Assembly (NCBI GenBank): GCA_958423535.1
Contig: CATZRJ010000001.1
Location: forward strand, 1-64,000
From: an uncultured Collinsella sp.
Lineage (GTDB): Bacteria > Actinomycetota > Coriobacteriia > Coriobacteriales > Coriobacteriaceae
Length of the DNA: 64,000 nt
Direction of reading: 5' to 3'
Part shown: piece after piece, positions 40,825 to 48,756 of the stretch
How positions within the stretch are numbered: the stretch's first letter is position 1
Layout of the letters: each line of letters begins with the position of its first letter
The notes under the pieces: model-generated
The model's database searches: none
Seen by the model: the letters and a program-made list of their open reading frames with translations, nothing else
What the model was told of the DNA's origin: nothing
Program-made: the position numbers and the translations under genes

Positions 40825-40878
40825 AGTCATTGGGGACGTTCTTAAACGACTAGTCAAACAAGAACGTCCCCAACGACT
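40825..40878. repeat. Family C palindromic repeat (GGGGACGTTCTT)
   Basis: Arms AGTCATTGGGGACGTTCTT (40825-40843) and AAGAACGTCCCCAACGACT (40860-40878) pair with one mismatch; the loop contains the palindrome ACTAGT. Related half-copies (GGACTGTCCCCAGGTGCC and GGAACGTCCCCAATGACTAC) follow at 40920-40968. The 40812-41147 gap is filled by these and by element E2. Confidence 0.8.
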
Positions 40879-40977
40879 ACAAGGCAACCTATCCCTCTTG
40901 CACCGATCTCTTGACACAAGGACTGTCCCCAGGTGCCGACACAAAAGGAACGTCCCCAATGACTACCCGACAACCGC

Positions 40978-41147
40978 GGCAACGCCGATGTTTTGGCAAC
41001 GACAGCGAGCGGGTCGCATTTGAGACAAGGTGACGTGAAACGAAAGGGCGCTGACCTTCTGGTCGCGCCCTTGAAGTTGAACGTCAGATTGTCCAAATGC
41101 GGCCCGCGCAGCGTCGGCCGGTTACGGCGTTTGTAAAACGCCGTAAC
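40978..41147 (-). other. Three-hairpin structured element, copy 2 (E2)
   Basis: It starts directly after the queA stop codon. A 13-bp hairpin (41120-41147, arm GGTTACGGCGTTT), an outer stem (41009-41026 with 41091-41107) and an inner stem (41044-41056 with 41061-41072) match the layout of E1 at 37774. The linkers (CGACAGCGA, ACAAGGTG, GAAGTTGAA, CAGATTG, GCAGCGTC) are the same in both, and the stems have compensating changes. Confidence 0.7.
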
Positions 41148-42365
41148 CTACAAGATGAGCATCGCGTCACCAAAGCTGAAGAAGCGGTAGCGCTCCTCGA
41201 TGGCGGCAGCGTAGGCATCCATGATCTGGTCGCGGGAGGCAAGCGCGCTCACGAGCATCATGAGCGTGGAGCGCGGCACGTGGAAGTTCGTGATCAGCGC
41301 GTCGACCACGTGATAGGTCGAGCCGGGCATGAGGTAGAGCTGCGTCGTCGCGTTCTCGCGCACCACGATGTCGCCGCGGCCGAGCGTATCGGCCCCGTCC
41401 TCGCGGCCCTCAAAATAGCGCGCCGTCACGGCCGGATCGGACACCGGCGCATCGGCGTCAAACGCGCTCTCGAGCGAGCGCACCGCCGTGGTACCGACAG
41501 CGATCACGCGATGTCCCTCGGCCTTCGCCTTATGCACGGCGTCGACCACCTCCTGCGATACGTGGTAGCGCTCGGTGTGCATCACGTGCTGCGTAGGGTC
41601 GTCCTCCTCCACCAGGCGGAAGGTATCGATGCCCACCTCGAGCTCGACGGCAGCAAACTTGGCGCCCTTGGCCTCGATAGCGGCCATAAGCTCGGGGGTA
41701 AAGTGCAGACCCGCCGTGGGAGCGGCAGCCGAGTGCTCCTCCTTCATGGCGTAGACGGTCTGGTACTTCTCGGGATCGCCCTCGTAATCGGTAATGTAGG
41801 GCGGCAGCGGCACGTGGCCGGCAGCATGGATGGCCTCGTCGAGCGTGCGTGGCTCGCCGGCGGCATTGCAACCGGCCGGCTCAAAGCGCACCAGACGGCC
41901 ACCGCGGCTATCAGTGACAAAGTCGATGACCTCGGCCGTCAGCACCACGGGAGCCCCCTCGGGCGCATGGGCGCCACCGGCGCGATACTCAATCTGAGCA
42001 CCGGGCTTCAGGCGCTTGCCCGGCTTGACCAGGCACTCCCAAACATGGCCCAGCGGGTCAACGTCCTCGCGGCGCTTGAGCAGCAGCGTCTCGACCACGC
42101 CGCCCGAGCCGGCCTTGCGACCGATCAGGCGGGCCGGCATCACGCGCGTCTTGTTGATGACGAGCACGTCGCCCGGCTCGATATAGTCGATGATGTCGCG
42201 GAAGATGCGGTGCTCAACGGTGCCGCCATGCTTCAGCGGCGTTCCTGTCTCGGAGCCCTTGCGATCCACCACCAGCAGGCGGCAGGAGTCGCGCGGCTCG
42301 GCAGGCGCTTGGGCGATGAGCTCTTCGGGCAGGTTATAGTCAAAATCATCGGTACGCATAGACAC
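41148..42365 (-). CDS. queA: S-adenosylmethionine:tRNA ribosyltransferase-isomerase
   Basis: A 405-residue enzyme that adds an epoxycyclopentanediol group from the ribosyl part of SAM to preQ1 in tRNA, giving epoxyqueuosine. The N-terminus FDYNLPEELIAQAPAEPRDS is the QueA signature, TRVMPARLIG lies near 70-79 and AAPTAGLHFTPEL near 210-222. The length is somewhat above the usual 340-360 because of a loop near 95-160. The start is a GTG at 42365 with AAGGAG 8 nt upstream; an ATG 6 nt further down is possible. queH lies 64 bp upstream on the same strand. Confidence 0.95.
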   Translation of the reverse strand: MSMRTDDFDYNLPEELIAQAPAEPRDSCRLLVVDRKGSETGTPLKHGGTVEHRIFRDIIDYIEPGDVLVINKTRVMPARLIGRKAGSGGVVETLLLKRREDVDPLGHVWECLVKPGKRLKPGAQIEYRAGGAHAPEGAPVVLTAEVIDFVTDSRGGRLVRFEPAGCNAAGEPRTLDEAIHAAGHVPLPPYITDYEGDPEKYQTVYAMKEEHSAAAPTAGLHFTPELMAAIEAKGAKFAAVELEVGIDTFRLVEEDDPTQHVMHTERYHVSQEVVDAVHKAKAEGHRVIAVGTTAVRSLESAFDADAPVSDPAVTARYFEGREDGADTLGRGDIVVRENATTQLYLMPGSTYHVVDALITNFHVPRSTLMMLVSALASRDQIMDAYAAAIEERYRFFSFGDAMLIL

Positions 42366-42429
42366 GTCGGATACTCCTTATATTGCTAAAGTCCGCTCTA
42401 CATCCTAGCAGGCTGACGTCCCAAATGAA

Positions 42430-43005
42430 CTACTTTTTGGCGGCTTTGCGCTCGTCGCGGATGCGGGCGCGGTCCATGGCCGCCTCGACGGCCGAGAATC
42501 GGCAACCGCAGTAATTCTGCCGATACATGCCAAGCTCGCGCGAACGACGCGTGGCCTCGGGGTAATACGGGCGAAAATCGCGAATGACCGGGGTGAGACC
42601 GCGGGCGGCAGCTAGACGCTCCAACACGTCATTACAGGTTTCGAACAGCTGATACGGCGAGACGGCGAGCGTCGTGCCCACAAACTCAAACCCGCGTTCC
42701 TGGGCCACGCGGCATGCCTCGGCCAAGCGCAAGGCATAGCACGCGCGACAGCGACGGGGCCGATCGGCACCCAGCGGTGCCACGCCGGTCTCCCAGCGAT
42801 CGCGGTCCTCCCCTGCCTCTACGAGCTCGATGTCGCCATCGGCACACCACCGGCGCAGCTCGCCCAAGCGGCGCCGCCATTCATCGCGCGGTTGAATATT
42901 GGGGTTGGTCCAGCAAATCGTGGGCTCAAACCCTTCTTCGCGCAGCAGGCGAACCGGCTCCAGCGAGCACGGCGCGCAGCAAGCATGCAGCAGCAACGGC
43001 TTCAT
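42430..43005 (-). CDS. queH: Epoxyqueuosine reductase QueH
   Basis: A 191-residue iron-sulphur epoxyqueuosine reductase of the QueH type, which replaces QueG in many anaerobes and catalyses the last step of queuosine formation. The conserved cysteines appear in HACCAPC (residues 7-13), RRCRACY near 83-89, ETCNDVL near 121-127 and NYCGCRF near 163-169. I chose ATG 43005, 6 nt after GGAGGAG; the ATG at 43011 has no spacing. It precedes queA on the same strand after 64 bp and is probably in one unit with it. Confidence 0.93.
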   Translation of the reverse strand: MKPLLLHACCAPCSLEPVRLLREEGFEPTICWTNPNIQPRDEWRRRLGELRRWCADGDIELVEAGEDRDRWETGVAPLGADRPRRCRACYALRLAEACRVAQERGFEFVGTTLAVSPYQLFETCNDVLERLAAARGLTPVIRDFRPYYPEATRRSRELGMYRQNYCGCRFSAVEAAMDRARIRDERKAAKK

Positions 43006-43023
43006 CAACATCTCCTCCCCCGC

Positions 43024-43060
43024 AATGATTTTTTCATCCCCGTCCCAGAAAAATCATCCC
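43024..43060. repeat. Family D palindromic repeat, copy 1
   Basis: A stem ATGATTTTT with AAAAATCAT encloses the core CATCCCCGTCCCAG. The same core recurs twice at 45934-46041. It lies between the DUF3267 stop codon and the queH start, 8 bp from the former. Confidence 0.75.
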
Positions 43061-43067
43061 AAAAAGA

Positions 43068-43637
43068 CTACCTTGCGAAAAAGCGCACGCCAAAGGATGT
43101 GTCCTCGCAGGCGACAATGCGACGGTCGCGCAGAATGGTCCGCACGTAATACCAGTCGCCCACGCAACCCGACAAATGCAAGCCGGCCGCCAGATAGCAC
43201 AGCAGCGGATAGTCCGAGAACGCAAACCCCAGGGCAAACGCCACCGTCAAGGCAACCGTCGGCGCTAGGCAAATGACCATGTACCGCGCACGCGAATACA
43301 CCACGCCCTCGGCGCAGGCGTAAATCATGCAGGTTTCGAGATTTGCCCCAAAGGTCACCCGAGCACCGGCGGGCGCAAACAGCTTAAAGAACACCGCATG
43401 CACCAACTCGTGCACGGCAAATGACGCCGCAGAGACGACCGCCAAGCCGACTATCCAGCCCAAGACCGCCATCCAGCCGCCCGCGTCAGCCGCATCCAGA
43501 TCCGCGGGCCCACCCAGCAGCATAAACACCGGCACCAGACACACGGCAAATGCGCCAAGCACGGCCATTCCCCACACAAAGCAGGCGTGCAGGAAATCCT
43601 CGTCTTCAAACGCATGTATGTTGGAAATCTCATTCAT
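43068..43637 (-). CDS. DUF3267 membrane protein (putative zincin)
   Basis: A 189-residue membrane protein with four or five hydrophobic segments and the metallopeptidase-like HELVHAVFFKLF (about 75-86), in which HExxH-type His and Glu residues are kept (HELVH). It fits the DUF3267 putative zincin family. No substrate is known. The start codon lacks a strong ribosome site. It is divergent from the MetRS-like gene and ends 8 bp before a family D repeat. It may be a membrane peptidase or a regulator of one. Confidence 0.75.
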   Translation of the reverse strand: MNEISNIHAFEDEDFLHACFVWGMAVLGAFAVCLVPVFMLLGGPADLDAADAGGWMAVLGWIVGLAVVSAASFAVHELVHAVFFKLFAPAGARVTFGANLETCMIYACAEGVVYSRARYMVICLAPTVALTVAFALGFAFSDYPLLCYLAAGLHLSGCVGDWYYVRTILRDRRIVACEDTSFGVRFFAR

Positions 43638-43769
43638 AGCATCTTAGGATAGCGCCCCTGTCACGTACCCGTCCGCATGTGCGATAATGTCGAACGATAT
43701 GCACGAATTGACCACCGCGTCGCCAGGCCTCGCGCCCGGCCGCGCTCTCACCATATGCGAAGGAGTCCC

Positions 43770-45920
43770 ATGGCATCCAAATACTCCATGAACGACCGTC
43801 CCAGCTGGCCTCGCCGCGCCATCGTTACCGCCGGCGAGCCCTACGGCAACAAGGGCCTTCACTTTGGCCACGTTGGCGGCGTCTTTGTCCCGGCCGACTT
43901 CTTCGCCCGCTTCCTTCGCGACCGTCTGGGCCGCGAGAACGTCATCTTCACCTCGGGCACCGACTGCTATGGCTCGCCCATCATGGAGAGCTACCGCAAG
44001 CTCAAGGAGAACGAAGGCTACGACAAGTCCATCGGCGAGTATGTCGAGTCCAATCACTCCCGCCAGGCCGCGACCCTCAACAACTACAACATCAGCTGCG
44101 ACATCTACGGCGGCTCGGGTCTTGAGCCGGCTGCGCAGATTCACAACAAGGTTACCGCCGAGATTATCGAGCGCCTGCACGAGCAGGGCACCATCTCCAA
44201 GCGCTCCACGCTGCAGTTCTACGACGCCAAGGCCGGCACGTTCCTCAACGGCCGCCAGGTCATCGGCCGCTGCCCCATCCAAGGCTGCAAGTCCGAGAAG
44301 GCTTATGCCGACGAGTGCGACCTGGGTCACCAGTTTGAGCCCGAGGAGCTCATCGCGCCCAAGAGCCAGCTCACCGGCGAGGTGCCCGAGCTGCGCCCGG
44401 TCGACAACCTCTACTTCGACCTGCCGGCCTACCTCGACTTTATGAAAACCTACACCGCCAAGCTCGCCCAGAACCCGCAGGTTCGCTCCGTGGTCTCCAA
44501 GACCATGGAGGAGTGGCTGCTGCCGGCTCAGCTCTATATTCAGAACAATTTCCGCGAGGCCTTCGATGCCGTCGAGGATCAGCTTCCCGAGCACACCGTG
44601 CTGGAGCCCGAGGGCAACAAGAGCAGCTTTACCGTCACCTTCCCCAGCTGGAAGGAGCGCGACGATGCCCATGCGGTGCTCGCCAACGGCGGCGTGCGCT
44701 TCCGCAGCGGCAAGGCGCTCGTGCCCTTCCGCATCACCGGCAACATCGACTGGGGCGTTCCGGTGCCCGAGGTCGACGGCGTTTCCGACGTCACCTGCTG
44801 GTGCTGGCCCGAGAGCCTGTGGGCGCCCATCAGCTACACCCGCACCGTGCTCGCACGCGATGCCAAGGCCGCCGGCGTGACCGAGGGTGTCGCCGCCCAG
44901 GACGCCGCCCTTATGGGCGAGCCCGCCGCCGATTCCACGCAGGTCCCCGCGCCCACCTACCAGCACAGCTCGCTCGACTGGCGCGACTGGTGGTGCTCGG
45001 ATGACGCACAGATCTACCAGTTCATTGGACAGGACAACATCTACTTCTACTGCATCGCGCAGACCGCCATGTGGGAGGCTCTGGGCTGGGACCTTACGCA
45101 GAGCACCGTCAGCGCCTGCTACCACCTGCTCTACATGGGCAAAAAGGCAAGCTCGTCCTCGCAAACGCCTCCCCCGCCGGCAGACGACCTGCTCAACCAC
45201 TACACCTGCGAGCAGATGCGCGCGCACTGGCTGTCGCTCGGCCTGTCCGAGAAGCCGGTGAGCTTTAGCCCCAAGGCATACGACACCCGCGTGACCGGCA
45301 AGGACAAGGACGGCAACGAGGTACACGCCTGCGACGACAAGCGCGTCATCGACCCCGCCCTTAAGGAGAGCGCCCTTTTGACCGGCGTCTTCAACCGCCT
45401 GGCCCGCAGCTGCTTCTACGGCGTCGCCGTCAAGGAGGGCGACGAGAGCCCCTATCGCAACGGTTGCATTCCGGCCGGCGCCGCCTCTGCCACCGTGGTC
45501 GAGGCCGCCGAGCAGGCCGCCCTCGCCTTTGAGCAGGCTATGTACAAGTTCGAGACGCACCACGCGCTCGCCGTGTGCGACGATTATCTGCGCGCCGCCA
45601 ACAAGCGCTGGAGCGACGCCTCCAAGGCCGCCAACAAGCTCGAGGGCGAGCAAGCCAATACCGCGATGACGCAAGCCCTCGTCGACGCCTTCACCGAGCT
45701 GCGCGTGGCGACCGTCCTGATGCACGGCATCGTCCCGGCCGGCTGCGAGCTCATCTGCGAGTACTTCGACGTTGACCCGGTCGCCTTCTTTAGCTGGGAT
45801 AATATCTTTGCCTCCACGGATGAGTTTGTGGAGAGCCTGGGCGAGAAGCCCGGCGAGCACCGCGTGAAGCCGCTGCCCCCGCGCTTTGACTTCTTTAGCA
45901 AGCACGAGAGCCAGTACTAG
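43770..45920 (+). CDS. Methionyl-tRNA synthetase-like class I ligase, divergent
   Basis: A 716-residue class I synthetase closest to MetRS. The HIGH box reads HFGH (about 31-34), and zinc-site cysteines lie in GRCPIQGC and ADECDLGH (about 170-190), the last ligand being His. The KMSKS region reads YMGKKASSSS (about 458-467), which is far from the canonical loop. The C-terminal 200 residues form the anticodon-binding helical domain, without the EMAP-like tail. Other residues follow MetRS (GQDNIYFY, TGTDCYG-like). It may be the sole MetRS or a second, specialised paralogue. ATG 43770 has AGGAG upstream. Confidence 0.78.
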   Translation: MASKYSMNDRPSWPRRAIVTAGEPYGNKGLHFGHVGGVFVPADFFARFLRDRLGRENVIFTSGTDCYGSPIMESYRKLKENEGYDKSIGEYVESNHSRQAATLNNYNISCDIYGGSGLEPAAQIHNKVTAEIIERLHEQGTISKRSTLQFYDAKAGTFLNGRQVIGRCPIQGCKSEKAYADECDLGHQFEPEELIAPKSQLTGEVPELRPVDNLYFDLPAYLDFMKTYTAKLAQNPQVRSVVSKTMEEWLLPAQLYIQNNFREAFDAVEDQLPEHTVLEPEGNKSSFTVTFPSWKERDDAHAVLANGGVRFRSGKALVPFRITGNIDWGVPVPEVDGVSDVTCWCWPESLWAPISYTRTVLARDAKAAGVTEGVAAQDAALMGEPAADSTQVPAPTYQHSSLDWRDWWCSDDAQIYQFIGQDNIYFYCIAQTAMWEALGWDLTQSTVSACYHLLYMGKKASSSSQTPPPPADDLLNHYTCEQMRAHWLSLGLSEKPVSFSPKAYDTRVTGKDKDGNEVHACDDKRVIDPALKESALLTGVFNRLARSCFYGVAVKEGDESPYRNGCIPAGAASATVVEAAEQAALAFEQAMYKFETHHALAVCDDYLRAANKRWSDASKAANKLEGEQANTAMTQALVDAFTELRVATVLMHGIVPAGCELICEYFDVDPVAFFSWDNIFASTDEFVESLGEKPGEHRVKPLPPRFDFFSKHESQY

Positions 45921-45933
45921 GCAACCGCAACGC

Positions 45934-46041
45934 GCCCGGGAATGATTATTCTGGGACGGGGATTAAAAAATCATTCCCGGGCGCCGCAAAGTAGTCTTTC
46001 TGGGACGGGGATTAAATGATTTTTTAATCCCCGTCCCAGAA
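45934..46041. repeat. Family D palindromic repeats, tandem copies 2 and 3
   Basis: The first hairpin has arms GCCCGGGAATGATT (45934-45947) and AATCATTCCCGGGC (45969-45982) with CTGGGACGGGGAT in the loop. The second is a perfect 19-bp stem, TTCTGGGACGGGGATTAAA (45998-46016) with 46023-46041. They follow the MetRS-like gene and lie just before the ribosome site of the m5C methyltransferase gene, so they may act as terminator and attenuator. Confidence 0.85.
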
Positions 46042-46068
46042 TAATCATTTAGGTGGAAGGAAAGACGG

Positions 46069-47172
46069 ATGTCCAAGCCGCGTCGTCGTAAGCAGAAAAA
46101 GCAGGTTAAGCCCGAGCTCAAGCTTAGGCAGTTTGCCGCCACCGAGCTTTCCGACCAGCTTGCCGCCCAACACTCCGCCGTCGACCTGCCGCGCTTTATG
46201 GTCGACACAGTCGCCGGTGCCTATGCGCCCGCCGATGCTCAGCTCATGATCGAGGGCTTCGGCGCCGCTGCCACACGCCCGGTCACGCTGCGCGCCAACA
46301 CGCTCAAGGCGACCGCCGAGGACATCGCCGCCGCGCTCGACGCAGCCGGCATCGCCCACCGCCCCGTCGCCTGGTACCCGGACGCTTTCGTCCTGCCCGA
46401 GGCCCAGGTATCCGATCTGTGGGATCTCGACATCTACCGCGACGGCAAAATCTATCTGCAGAGCCTGTCGTCCATGATGCCGCCTTTGGTGTTGGGCGCT
46501 CAGGCCGGCGAGGACATCCTGGACATGTGCGCGGCCCCCGGTGGCAAGACGACGCAGATCGCCGCCCTCACCCAGGGCCAGGCACACCTCACCGCCTGCG
46601 AGATGAGCATTCCCCGCGCCGAAAAGCTTGAGTCCAACCTCCACCGCCAAGGCGCCAAAAACGTGCCCGTCATGCGCATCGACGCACGCGAGCTCGACGA
46701 GTTCTTCCGCTTTGACCGTATCCTGCTCGACGCCCCCTGCACCGGCACGGGCACCGTCATCAGCGGCAACGAGAAAAGCCTGCGCGGCCTGACCGAGCAG
46801 CTACTTGGCAAGTGCGCCCGCTCGCAGCGCGCGCTTCTAGACCGCGCCATGGGCGCCCTCAAGCCGGGCGGCACGCTCGTCTATTCCACCTGTTCGATTA
46901 TGCCGCAGGAAAACGAGGACGCCCTGCAAGAGGCCCTCGACAAGCATATGGACTGCGAGCTCATCCCCCTCGACGGCACGCCGAGTGAAAGCGAAGCACG
47001 CCGCGCCCAGGAAGCCGGTGAGGAGCCGCGCATCGAGTCCAACGCTCTCACCAAGGCAATCGCCGCGGGTCAGGTTTCGGCCATCACCAACGGCATGCCC
47101 GGCACGCTCACCATCCCGCCCAGCCGCGACTTTGAGGGCTTCTACATCGCCCTGATCCGAAAACGCAGCTAG
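46069..47172 (+). CDS. RNA m5C methyltransferase (RsmB/RsmF/NOL1 family)
   Basis: A 367-residue SAM-dependent RNA cytosine-C5 methyltransferase. The SAM site DMCAAPGGKTTQIA lies near 147-160, the catalytic Cys motifs LLDAPCTGTGT near 221-231 and YSTCSIMPQEN near 274-284. The N-terminus is Lys/Arg-rich and probably binds RNA. The family methylates 16S rRNA or tRNA. No NusB-like extension was seen, so RsmF-like is more likely than RsmB. GGAAGGA precedes ATG 46069. The gene is preceded by two palindromic repeats. Confidence 0.88.
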   Translation: MSKPRRRKQKKQVKPELKLRQFAATELSDQLAAQHSAVDLPRFMVDTVAGAYAPADAQLMIEGFGAAATRPVTLRANTLKATAEDIAAALDAAGIAHRPVAWYPDAFVLPEAQVSDLWDLDIYRDGKIYLQSLSSMMPPLVLGAQAGEDILDMCAAPGGKTTQIAALTQGQAHLTACEMSIPRAEKLESNLHRQGAKNVPVMRIDARELDEFFRFDRILLDAPCTGTGTVISGNEKSLRGLTEQLLGKCARSQRALLDRAMGALKPGGTLVYSTCSIMPQENEDALQEALDKHMDCELIPLDGTPSESEARRAQEAGEEPRIESNALTKAIAAGQVSAITNGMPGTLTIPPSRDFEGFYIALIRKRS

Positions 47173-47196
47173 CGCACGGATTCAAAACTCAACAAG

Positions 47197-47367
47197 CTAT
47201 TCCCGTGCGCGCTTGTCCTGCTGGTCACGGTGCTGCTTAAGCGCCTCGCGTTCCTTGCGCTCGGCTCTTTTGCCCTTAATGGCCGTGACCACAAAGTAGA
47301 TGACCGCGGCGGCAACGATTGCGCCCACGCACAGGCCAATCGAGCCCAACATTGCCGTTAATTCCAT
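47197..47367 (-). CDS. Small single-pass membrane protein
   Basis: A 56-residue protein: MELTAMLGSIGLCVGAIVAA... forms one N-terminal membrane helix of about 25 residues, then a strongly charged, Lys/Arg/Glu-rich tail (KGKRAERKEREALKQ). ATG 47367 has GAGGTGA at good distance, which supports translation. I do not recognise a family. The gene is convergent with the methyltransferase and its stop lies 25 bp from that gene's stop. It may be a small accessory subunit or scaffold, which is unproven. Confidence 0.6.
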   Translation of the reverse strand: MELTAMLGSIGLCVGAIVAAAVIYFVVTAIKGKRAERKEREALKQHRDQQDKRARE

Positions 47368-47556
47368 ACCGCGTCACCTCTCTTTTAAACGGGACATTTA
47401 AGATAGCACCTCGAAACCCGCCACCACAGCTCCTTCACGTTCGACAGGCGTTCGGTCTAACGGATAGCGCAGCGGGGAAAAATCAACTCATCAAACGATT
47501 TAGCAACGTAGCGCCGGTTGTGCACTGCCGGCCGCACAACATAGAAACGGACCACC

Positions 47557-48648
47557 ATGGATACTCTTAACGATTTGAACGAGCGCGTCGACGCCTTTGT
47601 CGGCACCAGCTCCTTCGATACGCCTGCCGCGACGAACGACCAAGCCCCCATCGATGTTCCCGCCGAGGTTCACGAGGACATCGTCGCCTCGGTCGACTTC
47701 TCCGAGGTAGAGCTTGCAGACGAATTTACCGAGCCCCAGGTGGCCGTAACGCCCAACGGCCTTTTGCCCATGGAGCCGCTGCCCATCGACGGGCGCCTGC
47801 GCAAGGCGGCCCTCCGCATGCCCGATGAGATCGAGGAGGCCAGCGGCTTTACGCTCTTTGGCCGCCGCATCAAGTCGCTCATCTACACCACCGACGTAGC
47901 GGTCATCCGCAACTCCAATGCCGACGCCGTGTTTGCCGTCTACCCCTTCACGCCGCAGCCTGCCATTACGCAGGCGCTGTTGACCGTTGCAGAGTGCCCG
48001 GTCTTTGTGGGCGTTGGTGGTGGCACCACTACCGGTAAGCGCTCCGTGCAGATGGCGGCCGTCTCCGAGATGCAGGGCGCGGCGGGCTGCGTGGTCAACT
48101 CCCCCGCTACTGCCGAGATGGTCGAGCACATCACCAACATCGCCGACATCCCCGTCATCGCCACGGTCGTACGTTGCGACGATGATGCGCATGCCAAGGT
48201 GCGCGCCGGAGCCAAGATTCTCAACATCGCGGCCGGCAAAAACACACCGCAGGTCCTGCGCGAGCTGCGCGAACACTATCCCAACCTGCCGCTCATCGCA
48301 CCGGGCGGTAAGACGCCCGAGAGCATCCGTGAGACCATCGCCGCCGGCGCCAATGCCATCATCTGGACACCGCCTTCGGCCCAACAGCTGCAGACCGACA
48401 TGATGCAGCGCTATCGCAAGATGAAGGAAGACGCCACGCCCGTCATCTCGCGCGACGATGTGCCCATTATCGACCAGGTCGCCGCCGCCGAGGTCAGCCA
48501 GGTCGAGAACATGAATCCCGATGTGCCGATCCCCGACGAAGTCATCGAACGCGTCGCCTCGATCCACGATCATATCGAGGAGCGTCGCGCCAACCGCGGA
48601 CTCAAACCCTCGCTGCACGGTTTCTTCTTCCGCGGAAAGAAACGCTAG
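47557..48648 (+). CDS. Conserved TIM-barrel protein, often annotated hydrolase
   Basis: A 363-residue protein. Residues about 90-300 resemble, from memory, a conserved Firmicutes family loosely called hydrolase, with the stretch FGRRIKSLIYTTDVAVIRN, then AVYPFTPQP and VFVGVGGGTTTG, consistent with an aldolase/TIM-barrel fold. Each end carries an unusual extension: an acidic N-terminal 85 residues and a C-terminal 70 residues ending in a basic FFFRGKKR. No metal or Schiff-base motif can be named with certainty. ATG 47557 has only a weak ribosome site. A strong terminator follows 11 bp after the stop. Confidence 0.65.
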   Translation: MDTLNDLNERVDAFVGTSSFDTPAATNDQAPIDVPAEVHEDIVASVDFSEVELADEFTEPQVAVTPNGLLPMEPLPIDGRLRKAALRMPDEIEEASGFTLFGRRIKSLIYTTDVAVIRNSNADAVFAVYPFTPQPAITQALLTVAECPVFVGVGGGTTTGKRSVQMAAVSEMQGAAGCVVNSPATAEMVEHITNIADIPVIATVVRCDDDAHAKVRAGAKILNIAAGKNTPQVLRELREHYPNLPLIAPGGKTPESIRETIAAGANAIIWTPPSAQQLQTDMMQRYRKMKEDATPVISRDDVPIIDQVAAAEVSQVENMNPDVPIPDEVIERVASIHDHIEERRANRGLKPSLHGFFFRGKKR

Positions 48649-48658
48649 CCGCAACAGC

Positions 48659-48691
48659 AAGGCCCGCCCCGCAAACAACGGGACGGGCCTT
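48659..48691 (+). terminator. Rho-independent terminator
   Basis: The stem AAGGCCCGCCCCG (48659-48671) pairs with CGGGACGGGCCTT (48679-48691) with one mismatch and is followed by TTTCTG. Confidence 0.9.
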
Positions 48692-48756
48692 TTTCTGTTA
48701 TCAAATGTTAGGAGGGACAGGCGCAGCGGTTAAGACTGTCAACCAGCCCACAAACG

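Noticed and set aside
41097..42389. A 430-codon plus-strand frame opposite queA
   Set aside because: It is the reverse of a well-recognised queA gene and has no domain of its own.
43638..43769. A T-box leader before the MetRS-like gene
   Set aside because: The leader is only about 130 nt and shows no T-box sequence or specifier-loop structure.
43644..45905. A 753-codon minus-strand frame opposite the MetRS-like gene
   Set aside because: Antisense shadow with repetitive Ala/Val/Gly composition; the opposite strand carries synthetase motifs.
45934..46041. A short CRISPR-like array made of the repeated TCTGGGACGGGGATT units
   Set aside because: The units are palindromic, in opposite orientations and without regular spacers; no cas gene is nearby.
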